The notes: generated by a model not told the origin, from the letters alone. Shown: positions 55,265 through 63,098, counted from the first letter of the stretch. The stretch: 64,000 bases of DNA from an uncultured Mycoplasmatota bacterium (GCA_947056845.1 CAMSCJ010000006.1:20396-84395), one strand, 5' to 3'. A program made the numbers and translations.

Positions 55265-56041
55265 ATGTCTAATAAAGATGTTTTTAAAGAACTATATTCT
55301 AAGTATTTGAATAAGGAAAAGAATTATAATAAGATATTAGAAAATATAGAAAGAAATAAAAAAGGCGTTAATAAATATTTGAAATGGTCTTTTATACCAA
55401 TGTGTTTAGTTGCAATAATTGTTGGAATATTATTTGTAAGTTCAAAAAATAGTAATAGTTTATTAAATCCCAATATTCCTTATATTGATGAGACAAATAC
55501 TACGAACGATACTAATTTTGAAATATACAAAATTAGTTCTGAATGCGATGTTTTATGGATATCGCCAGAGGCTCTATATGAAAATTCCGATTTAGTTGTT
55601 TTAGCAAATTATGAAAATGATATTAAAAGTTATCCAGGTGTAGCTGGAATACCAATGACTTTATCAAATTTTAATGTTAAAAAAGTATATAAGGGTAATT
55701 TACAAGGAAAAACAACTATTCCTGTCAATTACCGTGGTGGATCAATTACATTAGAAGAATATTTGTCAGCACAACCACCTCAATCAAGAATAGCAAAACA
55801 AGGATATGATAATATTTCGGAAGAAAAAAGAAAATATATTTTAATTGAATACGAGAGTTCAATTCAAGATTTTTCTTTCAAAGAAACACCAGAAAATTAT
55901 ATTTTATTTCTAGATTTTGATGAAGATTCTAATTCATATTCTACATTATCAGGCGATTATGGTATTTCAAAGGTTAATGAAAAAGGTCAAATGTATGACT
56001 ATTTAAGGGAAAGTTATGTTGATGTTCCGTTTGATAAATGA
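55265..56041 (+). CDS. probable membrane-bound anti-sigma partner
   Basis: A 258-residue protein: cytoplasmic N-terminus of about 40 charged residues, one span (WSFIPMCLVAIIVGILFVS) and an exported domain (about 65-258) with the pattern ALYENSDLVVLANYENDI...VKKVYKGN. The arrangement directly after an ECF sigma gene is the classic sigma/anti-sigma pair. No zinc-binding HxxxCxxC motif is present. The exported domain could sense envelope state. Confidence 0.6.
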   Translation: MSNKDVFKELYSKYLNKEKNYNKILENIERNKKGVNKYLKWSFIPMCLVAIIVGILFVSSKNSNSLLNPNIPYIDETNTTNDTNFEIYKISSECDVLWISPEALYENSDLVVLANYENDIKSYPGVAGIPMTLSNFNVKKVYKGNLQGKTTIPVNYRGGSITLEEYLSAQPPQSRIAKQGYDNISEEKRKYILIEYESSIQDFSFKETPENYILFLDFDEDSNSYSTLSGDYGISKVNEKGQMYDYLRESYVDVPFDK

Positions 56042-56090
56042 CAAGCTATATTTTTTATTTATTGCAAATACAAAATATTTATTTGTAATA

Positions 56091-56122
56091 GGCAGTACTA
56101 TAATTGGTGCTGTTTTTTTTTT
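56091..56122 (+). terminator. terminator after the sigma/anti-sigma pair
   Basis: GGCAGTAC / GTGCTGT stem with one wobble pair and a run of ten T residues. Confidence 0.7.
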
Positions 56123-56182
56123 ACTATATAATAAATAATAAATAATAAATGATAAATAGTTTTGTTTAAATGGAAGTATTTT

Positions 56183-56548
56183 ATGAAAAAGCCAATGAAA
56201 GAATTTGATAAAGTAGCACCAAAATTATTAAAAAGTTTGGGATTTAGTGATACTGAAATATCAAATTGTATAAATGAAGTAGAGTCCGAAAATAAAGTAA
56301 GAGATGATGTTATGTCAAATTTAAAAAATAAATACTCTCTTTCAAAGTATAGAGAGTATTTTCTTATTATGGAATATGTCTTAAATAATGAAAACGTAAA
56401 TATTTTTATTGAACATGATTGTAGTAGATATATTAATGTGTATAAAGATGAAAGATATAATTATGTTTCATTCAATCCATTAGAAGATGACTGTTTAGAA
56501 AAATTAACTAATCATATAGATAATTTAATAAAAAATGTAAAAATATAG
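56183..56548 (+). CDS. hypothetical protein of the right-hand accessory operon
   Basis: A 121-residue soluble protein of unknown function. ATG at 56183 follows GGAAG at six bases; an earlier in-frame start lacks a site. It is the first of a run of small genes (56,183-60,391) whose junctions share the pattern ATATAG-GAGG. It ends NLIKNVKI, close to the KI/EI endings of other genes in this run. Confidence 0.55.
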   Translation: MKKPMKEFDKVAPKLLKSLGFSDTEISNCINEVESENKVRDDVMSNLKNKYSLSKYREYFLIMEYVLNNENVNIFIEHDCSRYINVYKDERYNYVSFNPLEDDCLEKLTNHIDNLIKNVKI

Positions 56549-56560
56549 AGGTGAATTAGA

Positions 56561-57154
56561 ATAGAAAAAAACCAGAAAAATTATATTGATATTATAGTTA
56601 ATCATTATAATAATTTAAAAAGAACTATTACTCATGAAGAATTACAAACTCTCTATAGTACAATATACCCTGATTCTAAAATTAAATTAAATAAGGAAGA
56701 TTGGGTGATATGTAGTATAGATATTGAAAATAATAATAGTCAAAGAGTTTGTGATTATTTGGAAAAAGTTAATAATCGTATAAACATTAATAAAACAAGT
56801 AGTTTAGTTACAAGCGAAATGTTTATAAATAATTTAATAAAAGATTTACAACCATATCACAAAGAAATATATGGAAATATTGAGCCTTTCTGTGATGGTC
56901 GAGAACAAGGGTTAATGATTTCATTGTATAATCAATTAACAGATGACCAGTTTTATATTTGGGCTTGTGAATCCAAGATAGATAAAGACTTAATGATTGT
57001 TATATCTAAAGAAAAAAATAATCAAAATCTTTATATGCAGGATGATTTAGAAAAAGCTCAATATTTTAGTAAAAATAATTTGGAAGATGCTCTTTCCTAT
57101 GCTCTTTCAAAAATTAATAAATTTTTGGGAAAAGAATTAAATATAGAAATTTAG
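56561..57154 (+). CDS. IWACE-motif accessory protein, ATA start
   Basis: About 197 residues. The first ordinary start is TTG-like/ATG at 56705, but the frame is open 48 codons further to ATA at 56561, placed after GAGGTGAATTAGA. The core SEMFINNLIKDLQPYHKEIYG...FYIWACESKIDKDLMIVIS aligns with the next gene and with that at 60703. Function unknown; the copies differ mainly in loops. Confidence 0.6.
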   Translation: MEKNQKNYIDIIVNHYNNLKRTITHEELQTLYSTIYPDSKIKLNKEDWVICSIDIENNNSQRVCDYLEKVNNRININKTSSLVTSEMFINNLIKDLQPYHKEIYGNIEPFCDGREQGLMISLYNQLTDDQFYIWACESKIDKDLMIVISKEKNNQNLYMQDDLEKAQYFSKNNLEDALSYALSKINKFLGKELNIEI

Positions 57155-57165
57155 GAGGTATAATT

Positions 57166-57615
57166 ATAAAATTTACAAAAAATAATAGTTTAATTGTTAG
57201 TGAAAAATTTTTTGAGAAATTAGAAAAGCGACTTGAGAATGCATCGGATAATTTATCAGGTTATTATAAAACATTTAATAATTGTCTACAGCAAGGATTG
57301 ATGCTTGAAATTTACGGTGGTCTGCGTGATAGTGAATTGCTTATATGGGCTTGTGAATATTGTAATAATATAATGGTTGTGTTAGCTGACAAATCTTGCT
57401 CAAATATTAATGATATGTTTGATGATAAAGCTTTGGAATCAGCTAAAAATTTTGCTTTATGTGATTATGATAAAGCAGTTGATTATGCTTATAATGTTAT
57501 AAAAAAACAATTTGGCGAAAATTTTAAAGAAGAATATAACACTAAATTTAAAATGCATAAATGTCTTGTTGATTTACAGAAAATTGCATTAGACTCTAAA
57601 GAGTTGGATTATTAA
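57166..57615 (+). CDS. IWACE-motif accessory protein, ATA start
   Basis: About 149 residues. ATA at 57166 is seven bases after AGGAGG (57153-57158). The 44 codons before the first ATG (57298) include LIVSEKFFEKLEKRLENAS, which aligns with its paralog at 56561, so they are coding. The core is LLIWACEYCNNIMVVLADK. After TAA at 57613 the same frame remains open to 57873, so the gene may originally have been longer. Confidence 0.6.
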   Translation: MKFTKNNSLIVSEKFFEKLEKRLENASDNLSGYYKTFNNCLQQGLMLEIYGGLRDSELLIWACEYCNNIMVVLADKSCSNINDMFDDKALESAKNFALCDYDKAVDYAYNVIKKQFGENFKEEYNTKFKMHKCLVDLQKIALDSKELDY

Positions 57616-58041
57616 GATTATTATGATTTAGCTACCTTTGAAGATGTAGAACAACTTTATTTTTGTGATCTTATTATTATGGATGGAAAATTAGGATTAA
57701 GATATTCAAAATATTTTGATTCATATTGTGAAAATTTTGATAATTTATCCTTCGAAGAATGGGAACCTGATTTGTCTAGTAATATGACATTAATGTTAGG
57801 TATGCAAGAAAGATTAAATAGTTTTATTGAAAAGAAAAAGGATTATGAATTTACAATTGGGATAGGTGTTTAGTCATGCTTGAAAAGATAAGAAATGAAT
57901 ACGATAAAAAATATAGTGATAAATGAAACAGGATTATTTTGTGCTTTCAATCGAGAACAGTTTGATGAAAATAAAACGCATAAAGATGCACCTGATAATT
58001 AATACATTATTATCGGTGATGATAGAAATATTGGAATATAG
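57616..58041 (+). pseudogene. decayed accessory gene remnants
   Basis: The frame of the preceding gene continues after its TAA for 85 codons (to 57873; YYDLATFEDVEQLYF..., SFEEWEPDL) without a start or ribosome site, suggesting a nonsense mutation. From 57895 a second remnant reads NETGLFCAFNREQFDENKT, then TAA, then YIIIGDDRNIGI and TAG at 58041. That pattern resembles an ICE accessory family (FYAFS-EQFEEG...), broken by a stop and shortened. Confidence 0.5.
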
Positions 58042-58053
58042 GAGGGATATTTA

Positions 58054-59094
58054 ATAGTACAAGATCAAATTAAAAAAATTGCAGAAATCAGTTTTAAGTC
58101 AAAAAATTTAAAGGATGAAAAAGAAAAAAATAAATTAGATGATGAAGTTAAAAGTATATTAACTAATTTAAAAAAACAGGCTATAGATAGTTTTAAGGAT
58201 GAATCTGATGTTAAAAAGTTTTTAGATAATATAATTAATTTTAATAATTATTCATTTAATAATCAATGTTTAATTTGGTTACAAAATCCTAGTTCTAGGT
58301 ATGTAGCATCCTTTAAAACTTTTTCTAAAATGGGTTATAAAGTAAATAAAGGCGAAGTTGGTATGAAAATACTAATTCCGTCTTTTTTAAAATTTGTAAA
58401 AGTTAATAATGAAGATGGTACTTATGAAATAAAACCATTTTATATGTTAAATGAAGAAGAACTAAAAAAATATAAAAATAAGGAAGATGAATCAATTGTT
58501 TTTTATAAAGATAAAATTACTAATTTTAGAGTTGGAAATGTTTTTGATGTTAGTCAAACAGATATGCCATTAGATAAAATCGAAGATGAGTTAAATCCTG
58601 TTTTAGATGATCCATCAGCTGATGGTATTGCTGATATATTTATTAAAGCTATATATAAAGATGATTTTAAAGTAAAATATGAAGATATAAAAAATGGTGC
58701 AAAAGGTTATTGTGATTTTGATAATAATACTATTGTGTTAAAAAACGGATTAAGTAATTTAATGCGTTTAAAAGTTATAATTCACGAGTATGCCCATAGT
58801 TTAGCCCATAAACATTTAAAAGATAATAATAAAGAATATAAAGAACATCGTAATCAATATGAAATTGAGGCTGAATCAATTGCTTATGTTGTATCGAAAT
58901 ATTTAGGTTTAGATACAAGTCAATATTCATTAAGTTATTTATATTCGTGGAGTAAAAATAAAGATTTTAAAGAAATTGAGGATTCATTTAGCACTATTGT
59001 TAATTATTCAAAAAAAATTATTAGCAATTATGACAAAATGTATGAAGAAAATTTAGGGTTTTATGCCGATTACTATAAGCAAATGAGTATATAA
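58054..59094 (+). CDS. ArdC-like antirestriction protein with M-type metalloprotease motif, ATA start
   Basis: About 346 residues. The N-terminal DUF1738/ArdC domain is recognisable: FNNYSFNNQCLIWLQNP, VASFKTFSKMGYKVNKGEVG. The C-terminal zinc-peptidase-like domain has VIIHEYAHSLAHK (HExxH, about residue 245) with a downstream Glu in YEIEAESIAYVVS. The first ATG is at 58330, inside the conserved ArdC domain. Only ATA at 58054, 7-8 bases after AGGAGG, gives a whole protein. ArdC-type proteins protect incoming single-stranded DNA. Confidence 0.82.
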   Translation: MVQDQIKKIAEISFKSKNLKDEKEKNKLDDEVKSILTNLKKQAIDSFKDESDVKKFLDNIINFNNYSFNNQCLIWLQNPSSRYVASFKTFSKMGYKVNKGEVGMKILIPSFLKFVKVNNEDGTYEIKPFYMLNEEELKKYKNKEDESIVFYKDKITNFRVGNVFDVSQTDMPLDKIEDELNPVLDDPSADGIADIFIKAIYKDDFKVKYEDIKNGAKGYCDFDNNTIVLKNGLSNLMRLKVIIHEYAHSLAHKHLKDNNKEYKEHRNQYEIEAESIAYVVSKYLGLDTSQYSLSYLYSWSKNKDFKEIEDSFSTIVNYSKKIISNYDKMYEENLGFYADYYKQMSI

Positions 59095-59111
59095 ATATAG
59101 GAGGAATTAAA

Positions 59112-59849
59112 ATAAATAATAATAAAATTAATATGAATAGTATTGTAAATTACTTAAATTTAATGGAAGAGAGTTTAGATGTTGTAAAATTAACAAAATT
59201 ATTTTCTTATGGATATGATTCTAAAATTGATGTGGAATTTACTGATGATGATGTTAATGATTTTAATGAATATGTTCGCAATAATGATATTTCTTCAATA
59301 GTGCATTTTTTTGAAGTAAAAAGTAGTATGTGCTATGAAGTTTTTAAAGATATAGTTCATTCAAAAGTAGATTCCTTTTGGCAATATATAATAGATTGTG
59401 TTTGTGATAAATTTGATTATAATAATACAAGCCGAAAAGATTTCTTAAATCAATTAACTGATTATGAAAAGTGTGCAGTTGTTTTTGGAACTTTTGATTC
59501 TTATGTTGGAAGTGGTGGTTTATCTAAATGGTATTCAGAAAATTATAGCGATGAACTTGACTATTTAGTAGAATTCTTAAAAAATAGTGATTTTAAAAAA
59601 CGAGATGAATTCTTATCTATTTTAGACAATTTTTTAAATATAAAGACTTCTATAGAAAATTTAGATAGTTCTAATGATTGGTATCAAGCTGATTATAAAA
59701 CTCGTATTAGGTCATTATACGATTATGATTCACTTTATGATCATATTGAAAAAGAATGGAAAGAGTATTTTGAAAACTATTTAATTAGAAATATGTCTGA
59801 TGAATATAAACAAAAAATAATTGATTATGGTAAAGATATAAAAATATAG
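59112..59849 (+). CDS. DMP19/DUF4375-like acidic protein, ATA start
   Basis: About 245 residues, strongly acidic. ALVF-like helix then TFDSYVGSGGLSKWYSEN resembles the NGGf-x-Q/W-f-N core of DUF4375/DMP19 proteins, some of which mimic DNA. ATA at 59112 sits seven bases after AGGAGG, with exactly the spacer (AATTAAA) used by the ATG of the next gene. Context beside ArdC suggests antirestriction or DNA mimicry; unproven. Confidence 0.6.
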   Translation: MNNNKINMNSIVNYLNLMEESLDVVKLTKLFSYGYDSKIDVEFTDDDVNDFNEYVRNNDISSIVHFFEVKSSMCYEVFKDIVHSKVDSFWQYIIDCVCDKFDYNNTSRKDFLNQLTDYEKCAVVFGTFDSYVGSGGLSKWYSENYSDELDYLVEFLKNSDFKKRDEFLSILDNFLNIKTSIENLDSSNDWYQADYKTRIRSLYDYDSLYDHIEKEWKEYFENYLIRNMSDEYKQKIIDYGKDIKI

Positions 59850-59860
59850 GAGGAATTAAA

Positions 59861-60391
59861 ATGGAAAAAGTAATATTAAAATATGATGATAAATGTGTAC
59901 TTATTGATAAAGATGAAGTTCCATTTTTTGATGAACTAGATTATATATCAAAGATATTAATTAAAGGTAAAAGTTATTCAGTATATGGGGCAGATGAAGT
60001 CATGCAAGTAGAATTAGTGGCTTTTATGGAGCAAATTAAATGTACTGATTCATTTAGTCGTTTAAGAAGGAATGAACTGACTGATTATGAACTTAAGATG
60101 TATAAGATAATTGATAAGTTGAATAATGAATATAATAAAGTTTATGATTTTGTATTGTTTGAAGCAGATGGTAATTTATATATTAGCGAACGTTCTTCTA
60201 ACCAAAATCAAAATAATCAAGATTTAGAAAGGTGTCTTGATAGAATGTGCAAATATTTTCAAAAGGTAATTAAAGATGAGAATTTATATTTTTGTCGGGA
60301 ATCTTCTAATAAATGGGAAATCATATCAAACAAATTAAAAATATGTTTAGATGGCTACTACAGTTTAAATAAAAATAGTATAAAAATATAG
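59861..60391 (+). CDS. hypothetical protein of the antirestriction module
   Basis: A 176-residue acidic, soluble protein with no recognised family. AGGAGGAATTAAA precedes the ATG, identical to the site of the upstream gene except that the codon is ATG. It ends NSIKI with the ATATAG stop context shared by its neighbours, and is the last gene before the tRNA island. Confidence 0.55.
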   Translation: MEKVILKYDDKCVLIDKDEVPFFDELDYISKILIKGKSYSVYGADEVMQVELVAFMEQIKCTDSFSRLRRNELTDYELKMYKIIDKLNNEYNKVYDFVLFEADGNLYISERSSNQNQNNQDLERCLDRMCKYFQKVIKDENLYFCRESSNKWEIISNKLKICLDGYYSLNKNSIKI

Positions 60392-60450
60392 AAAATTACT
60401 ACTGAATAATATTTTAAGTGTGGGGCATAGGTCTTATTGTGACCACTTTA

Positions 60451-60482
60451 TAAAAAAACAAAAAAAGAGCCGATAGCCCTTT
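60451..60482 (-). terminator. terminator of the element tRNA-Cys
   Basis: Reading the minus strand, AAAGGGCT-ATC-GGCTCTTT forms an 8-pair stem (two wobbles), followed by a long T-run. Confidence 0.75.
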
Positions 60483-60496
60483 AAAATTAACAAATT

Positions 60497-60571
60497 TGGA
60501 GGGTCTAGTCGGATTTGAACCAACGAATCAGGGAGTTGCAGTCCCATGCCTTACCACTTGGCTATAGACCC
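60497..60571 (-). tRNA. element-borne intact tRNA-Cys(GCA)
   Basis: A 75-base tRNA with acceptor GGGTCTA/TAGACCC, discriminator T, encoded CCA, loop CTGCAAC and anticodon GCA. It differs from the split host gene at only two places: A for G after the D stem, and a 5-base rather than 4-base variable loop. It has its own consensus promoter and terminator and faces against the surrounding element genes. It is the only intact tRNA-Cys in the window and presumably supplies what the host lost at integration. Confidence 0.96.
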
Positions 60572-60627
60572 ATATAATTAATTTTTTATTGTTATTAGGG
60601 CTATTAAAAGCCTTATCACATAAGATA

Positions 60628-60656
60628 ATTCTACACTATTAAGCACACTTTGTCAA
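60628..60656 (-). promoter_or_regulatory. promoter of the element tRNA-Cys
   Basis: On the minus strand TTGACA (60656-60651), 17-base spacer, TAGAAT (60633-60628). Transcription would start about 50 bases before the tRNA, with a small hairpin (GGCT...AGCC) in the leader. Confidence 0.8.
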
Positions 60657-60702
60657 TGTGTTTTTCTTTAATCAATATATTTTATGCTAAAGGAGGTTAA
60701 AA

Positions 60703-61110
60703 ATGATATTAATGCATAAAAGTTTAAAAAGAAGTGATGATATTATGCGATCATTACATAGATATTTTGAGGTAAATTTAAAATCTATAGATGGGATTTT
60801 AGAAGTTTTTAATAATAAGACGATAGGTCAGGGGTATGTGTTTAAAATATTTGAATCATATAACCAAGATAATGATTTAGTAATTTGGCTTTATGAATCT
60901 TTAAAGGATAAAAATATACAGGTTGCTTTTAGCAATAACTCTAATATTGATGAATATAATAATTGGATTGATAAGAAAAAAGTAAATTTTAAATTTTATC
61001 CTATTGTAACAAACATTAAAACAGAGGTTATAAAAGATGTTTACGATATTGTAAATAATTATTATGGTTTGAATGAAGAAATAGAAATGTCAAAAGAATT
61101 TGTAATTTAG
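60703..61110 (+). CDS. IWxxE-motif accessory protein
   Basis: A 135-residue protein. LVIWLYESLKDKNIQVAFSNN aligns with the IWACE core of the genes at 56561 and 57166, so it is a third family member, separated from them by the antirestriction genes and the tRNA. AAGGAGG and ATG are ideally spaced. Its end carries the AGGGGG used by the Xis-like gene. Confidence 0.55.
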   Translation: MILMHKSLKRSDDIMRSLHRYFEVNLKSIDGILEVFNNKTIGQGYVFKIFESYNQDNDLVIWLYESLKDKNIQVAFSNNSNIDEYNNWIDKKKVNFKFYPIVTNIKTEVIKDVYDIVNNYYGLNEEIEMSKEFVI

Positions 61111-61122
61111 GGGGCTTGATGT

Positions 61123-61422
61123 ATCGAAGAAAAAAAGAATTTAAGTGATATTATTTATGCTATTGCTGATTTTGTAAAGAATTATGAAATTAAGGAACAA
61201 AACAATAAATTAAAAATAAATAAGGAAGATGAAACTTTATATAAACTTAAAGAAATATTAGGTTTATATCCAATGTTGACTACTTATTCTGTTAATAAAG
61301 CTGTTAATGAAAAAAGGCTTACTGCTATACAATTAGGTAAAACTCGTTATTATAAAAAGAAAGATATTGAAAGTTTCTTGGAATTGAATAAAAAAGATGC
61401 ATATAGATATAGGAAGTTTTAA
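61123..61422 (+). CDS. xis: excisionase-like DNA-binding protein, ATC start
   Basis: A 99-residue frame that has no ATG/GTG/TTG in a usable place. ATC at 61123 lies eight bases after AGGGGG; an in-frame TGA just two codons upstream excludes a longer version. The C-terminal half (YKLKEILGLYPMLTTYSVNKAVNEKRLTAIQLGKTRYYKKKDIESFL) is a winged-helix excisionase/HTH_17 pattern. Its TAA overlaps the integrase ATG (TAATG), the usual xis-int order. It would direct excision. Confidence 0.75.
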   Translation: MEEKKNLSDIIYAIADFVKNYEIKEQNNKLKINKEDETLYKLKEILGLYPMLTTYSVNKAVNEKRLTAIQLGKTRYYKKKDIESFLELNKKDAYRYRKF

Positions 61423-63050
61423 TGGGTAGAAGTGCTAAAAAAAGTGATTTAGTTAAAACCGATTTAAAAGATTTTTCTATTAATTTAGCAGAGGCTCGAG
61501 ATTTGAAAATTACTAAAGAAGATTTAAAAGGTATTAAAGAAATAATTCCTAATGAAAAATATAAAATAAGAGCTACTATAGGTGATCGTACAGCTAAAAC
61601 ATTTTATGGTAATTTATTAGATGCTATTAAGGAAAAAAACAAATTAAACATGATTTCGGATAAAACTAAAGATGGTCAACAAGATAAAGAGATGATGTTT
61701 GTAGATGGTATTTCTCTATTTCTTGATCATTGTTATGAGCGTGAGGCTCGAGGTGATATGGATTTAAATTCAGTATTTGATCATATAAGAAAGATAAATT
61801 CTGATATTACAGAGTTTTTTGGTAAATATAAGCTAAATGATGTAGATTCTAATTTAATAGAAAAATATATTGATTATTTAAGACGTAGGAAGAATAAAAG
61901 TAATCCTAATCAACATATATCAGAACAAACTATTTCAAATAATTTAAGAACTTTAAATGCTATACTAAATTATTTGGTTTTAAAGAAGAAAATACCTAGC
62001 AATCCTTTTAATCATGTTACAAATAAACCAAAGGCTAAAAAAGGTAAAAAAGAATTAACATATTTTAAAATTGATGAGGCAAAATATGCACTTAAGTGTA
62101 TAGATAAATATGCAGATATTAGGTTAAAGGCATTTATGAATATAATATTTTCACTTGGATGTAGAAGAGAAGAGGCAGGAGGACTTCGTTGGTGTGATGT
62201 TGATTTTAAAACTAATTGTGTAGATTTTAATTTTGCTGTAACATCATCTATACCAAAAGCATATGCTCATGGAACTAATAGAGTTCGTATAAAAGAATTG
62301 AAAACCGATAATAGTTATAGAACAAACTATTTATCTGATATTGCTATGAATTATTTACGAAAATATTATCAATTTAAAATAGCCTGTGGATTTCAAATTT
62401 CTTCTAACGATCCTATATTTACTACATGGAGGCAGGGGCGTAATGTAGAACTTAGCGATGAGCATTTTTGTGATAGTACCCCTGTTGATCCGAATAAGCT
62501 GTCAGCACAATGGCGAGAATTTAAAAAACAATATGGTATCAAAAATGTTGATTTACATAGAATAAGGCATACGGTTGCTAATATTCTTGAGAAAAAAGGT
62601 GTTCCTAAAAAAGATGTTGCAAAAATGCTTGGTAATACGGAACGAGTTCTTCAAGAGTTTTATACTCATGTTGATGTTGAAGATTTAAAAAGATTAAGAG
62701 GAACTATTGATGAAGAATTATTTAATGATATTGAATATGTAAATTTAAATATAGATTTAGTGGTTAAGGTTTTAAATGAATATCCTATGGAAACATTAAA
62801 AGAAGAGGAATTAAAATTATTGGATTTAATTTCTGATGTTCCTATTAGTTCAGATAATTATCTCATTAGTTTAAAAACAATTAAAGATATTATTTTAACA
62901 TCTTATGGTAAGCTTAATTATTTTATTGATGATAATGCATCAACTCTTGATATCAAATTAGAAACATATAAAAGGTTTAGTCAAAATAATGTTATTAGTA
63001 TTAAAAAGGAAAAGGATATCTCTATAAAAAGGGATATCCTTTCTTTTTAA
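61422..63050 (+). CDS. int: tyrosine integrase
   Basis: A 542-residue site-specific recombinase, longer than the usual 400. Catalytic residues: Arg in SLGCRREEAGGLRW (about 247), HxxR in HRIRHTVANIL (about 379), then LGNTERVLQEFYTHVD with the nucleophile Tyr (about 413). An arm-binding/core-binding region precedes them, and a C-terminal extension of about 120 residues after the Tyr is unusual. It targets the tRNA-Cys anticodon loop. Confidence 0.93.
   Translation: MGRSAKKSDLVKTDLKDFSINLAEARDLKITKEDLKGIKEIIPNEKYKIRATIGDRTAKTFYGNLLDAIKEKNKLNMISDKTKDGQQDKEMMFVDGISLFLDHCYEREARGDMDLNSVFDHIRKINSDITEFFGKYKLNDVDSNLIEKYIDYLRRRKNKSNPNQHISEQTISNNLRTLNAILNYLVLKKKIPSNPFNHVTNKPKAKKGKKELTYFKIDEAKYALKCIDKYADIRLKAFMNIIFSLGCRREEAGGLRWCDVDFKTNCVDFNFAVTSSIPKAYAHGTNRVRIKELKTDNSYRTNYLSDIAMNYLRKYYQFKIACGFQISSNDPIFTTWRQGRNVELSDEHFCDSTPVDPNKLSAQWREFKKQYGIKNVDLHRIRHTVANILEKKGVPKKDVAKMLGNTERVLQEFYTHVDVEDLKRLRGTIDEELFNDIEYVNLNIDLVVKVLNEYPMETLKEEELKLLDLISDVPISSDNYLISLKTIKDIILTSYGKLNYFIDDNASTLDIKLETYKRFSQNNVISIKKEKDISIKRDILSF
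63011..63048 (+). terminator. integrase gene terminator
   Basis: Perfect 10-base arms AAAGGATATC / GATATCCTTT with a 12-base loop and a T-run. It overlaps the last codons. Confidence 0.85.
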
Positions 63051-63069
63051 TTTAATTTTTCATAAACTA

Positions 63070-63098
63070 TTGTGTTCTTTTTTTAATAGTGATACAAT
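63070..63098 (+). promoter_or_regulatory. outward-reading promoter at the right end
   Basis: TTGTGT (63070-63075), 17-base spacer, TACAAT (63093-63098). It reads through the arm sites, attR, the 3' tRNA-Cys half and tRNA-Gly, and may replace the host promoter lost to the left junction. The 63,100-63,297 stretch contains no gene, only the arm repeats and a small hairpin (TTGTTTTCC...GAAAAACAA). Confidence 0.6.

Noticed and set aside
36870..61422. Explaining the non-ATG starts by an alternative genetic code
   Set aside because: Tryptophan is encoded by TGG and TGA is used as a stop (for example at 50438-50440 and 56039-56041), so code 4 is not indicated; the effect concerns start codons only.
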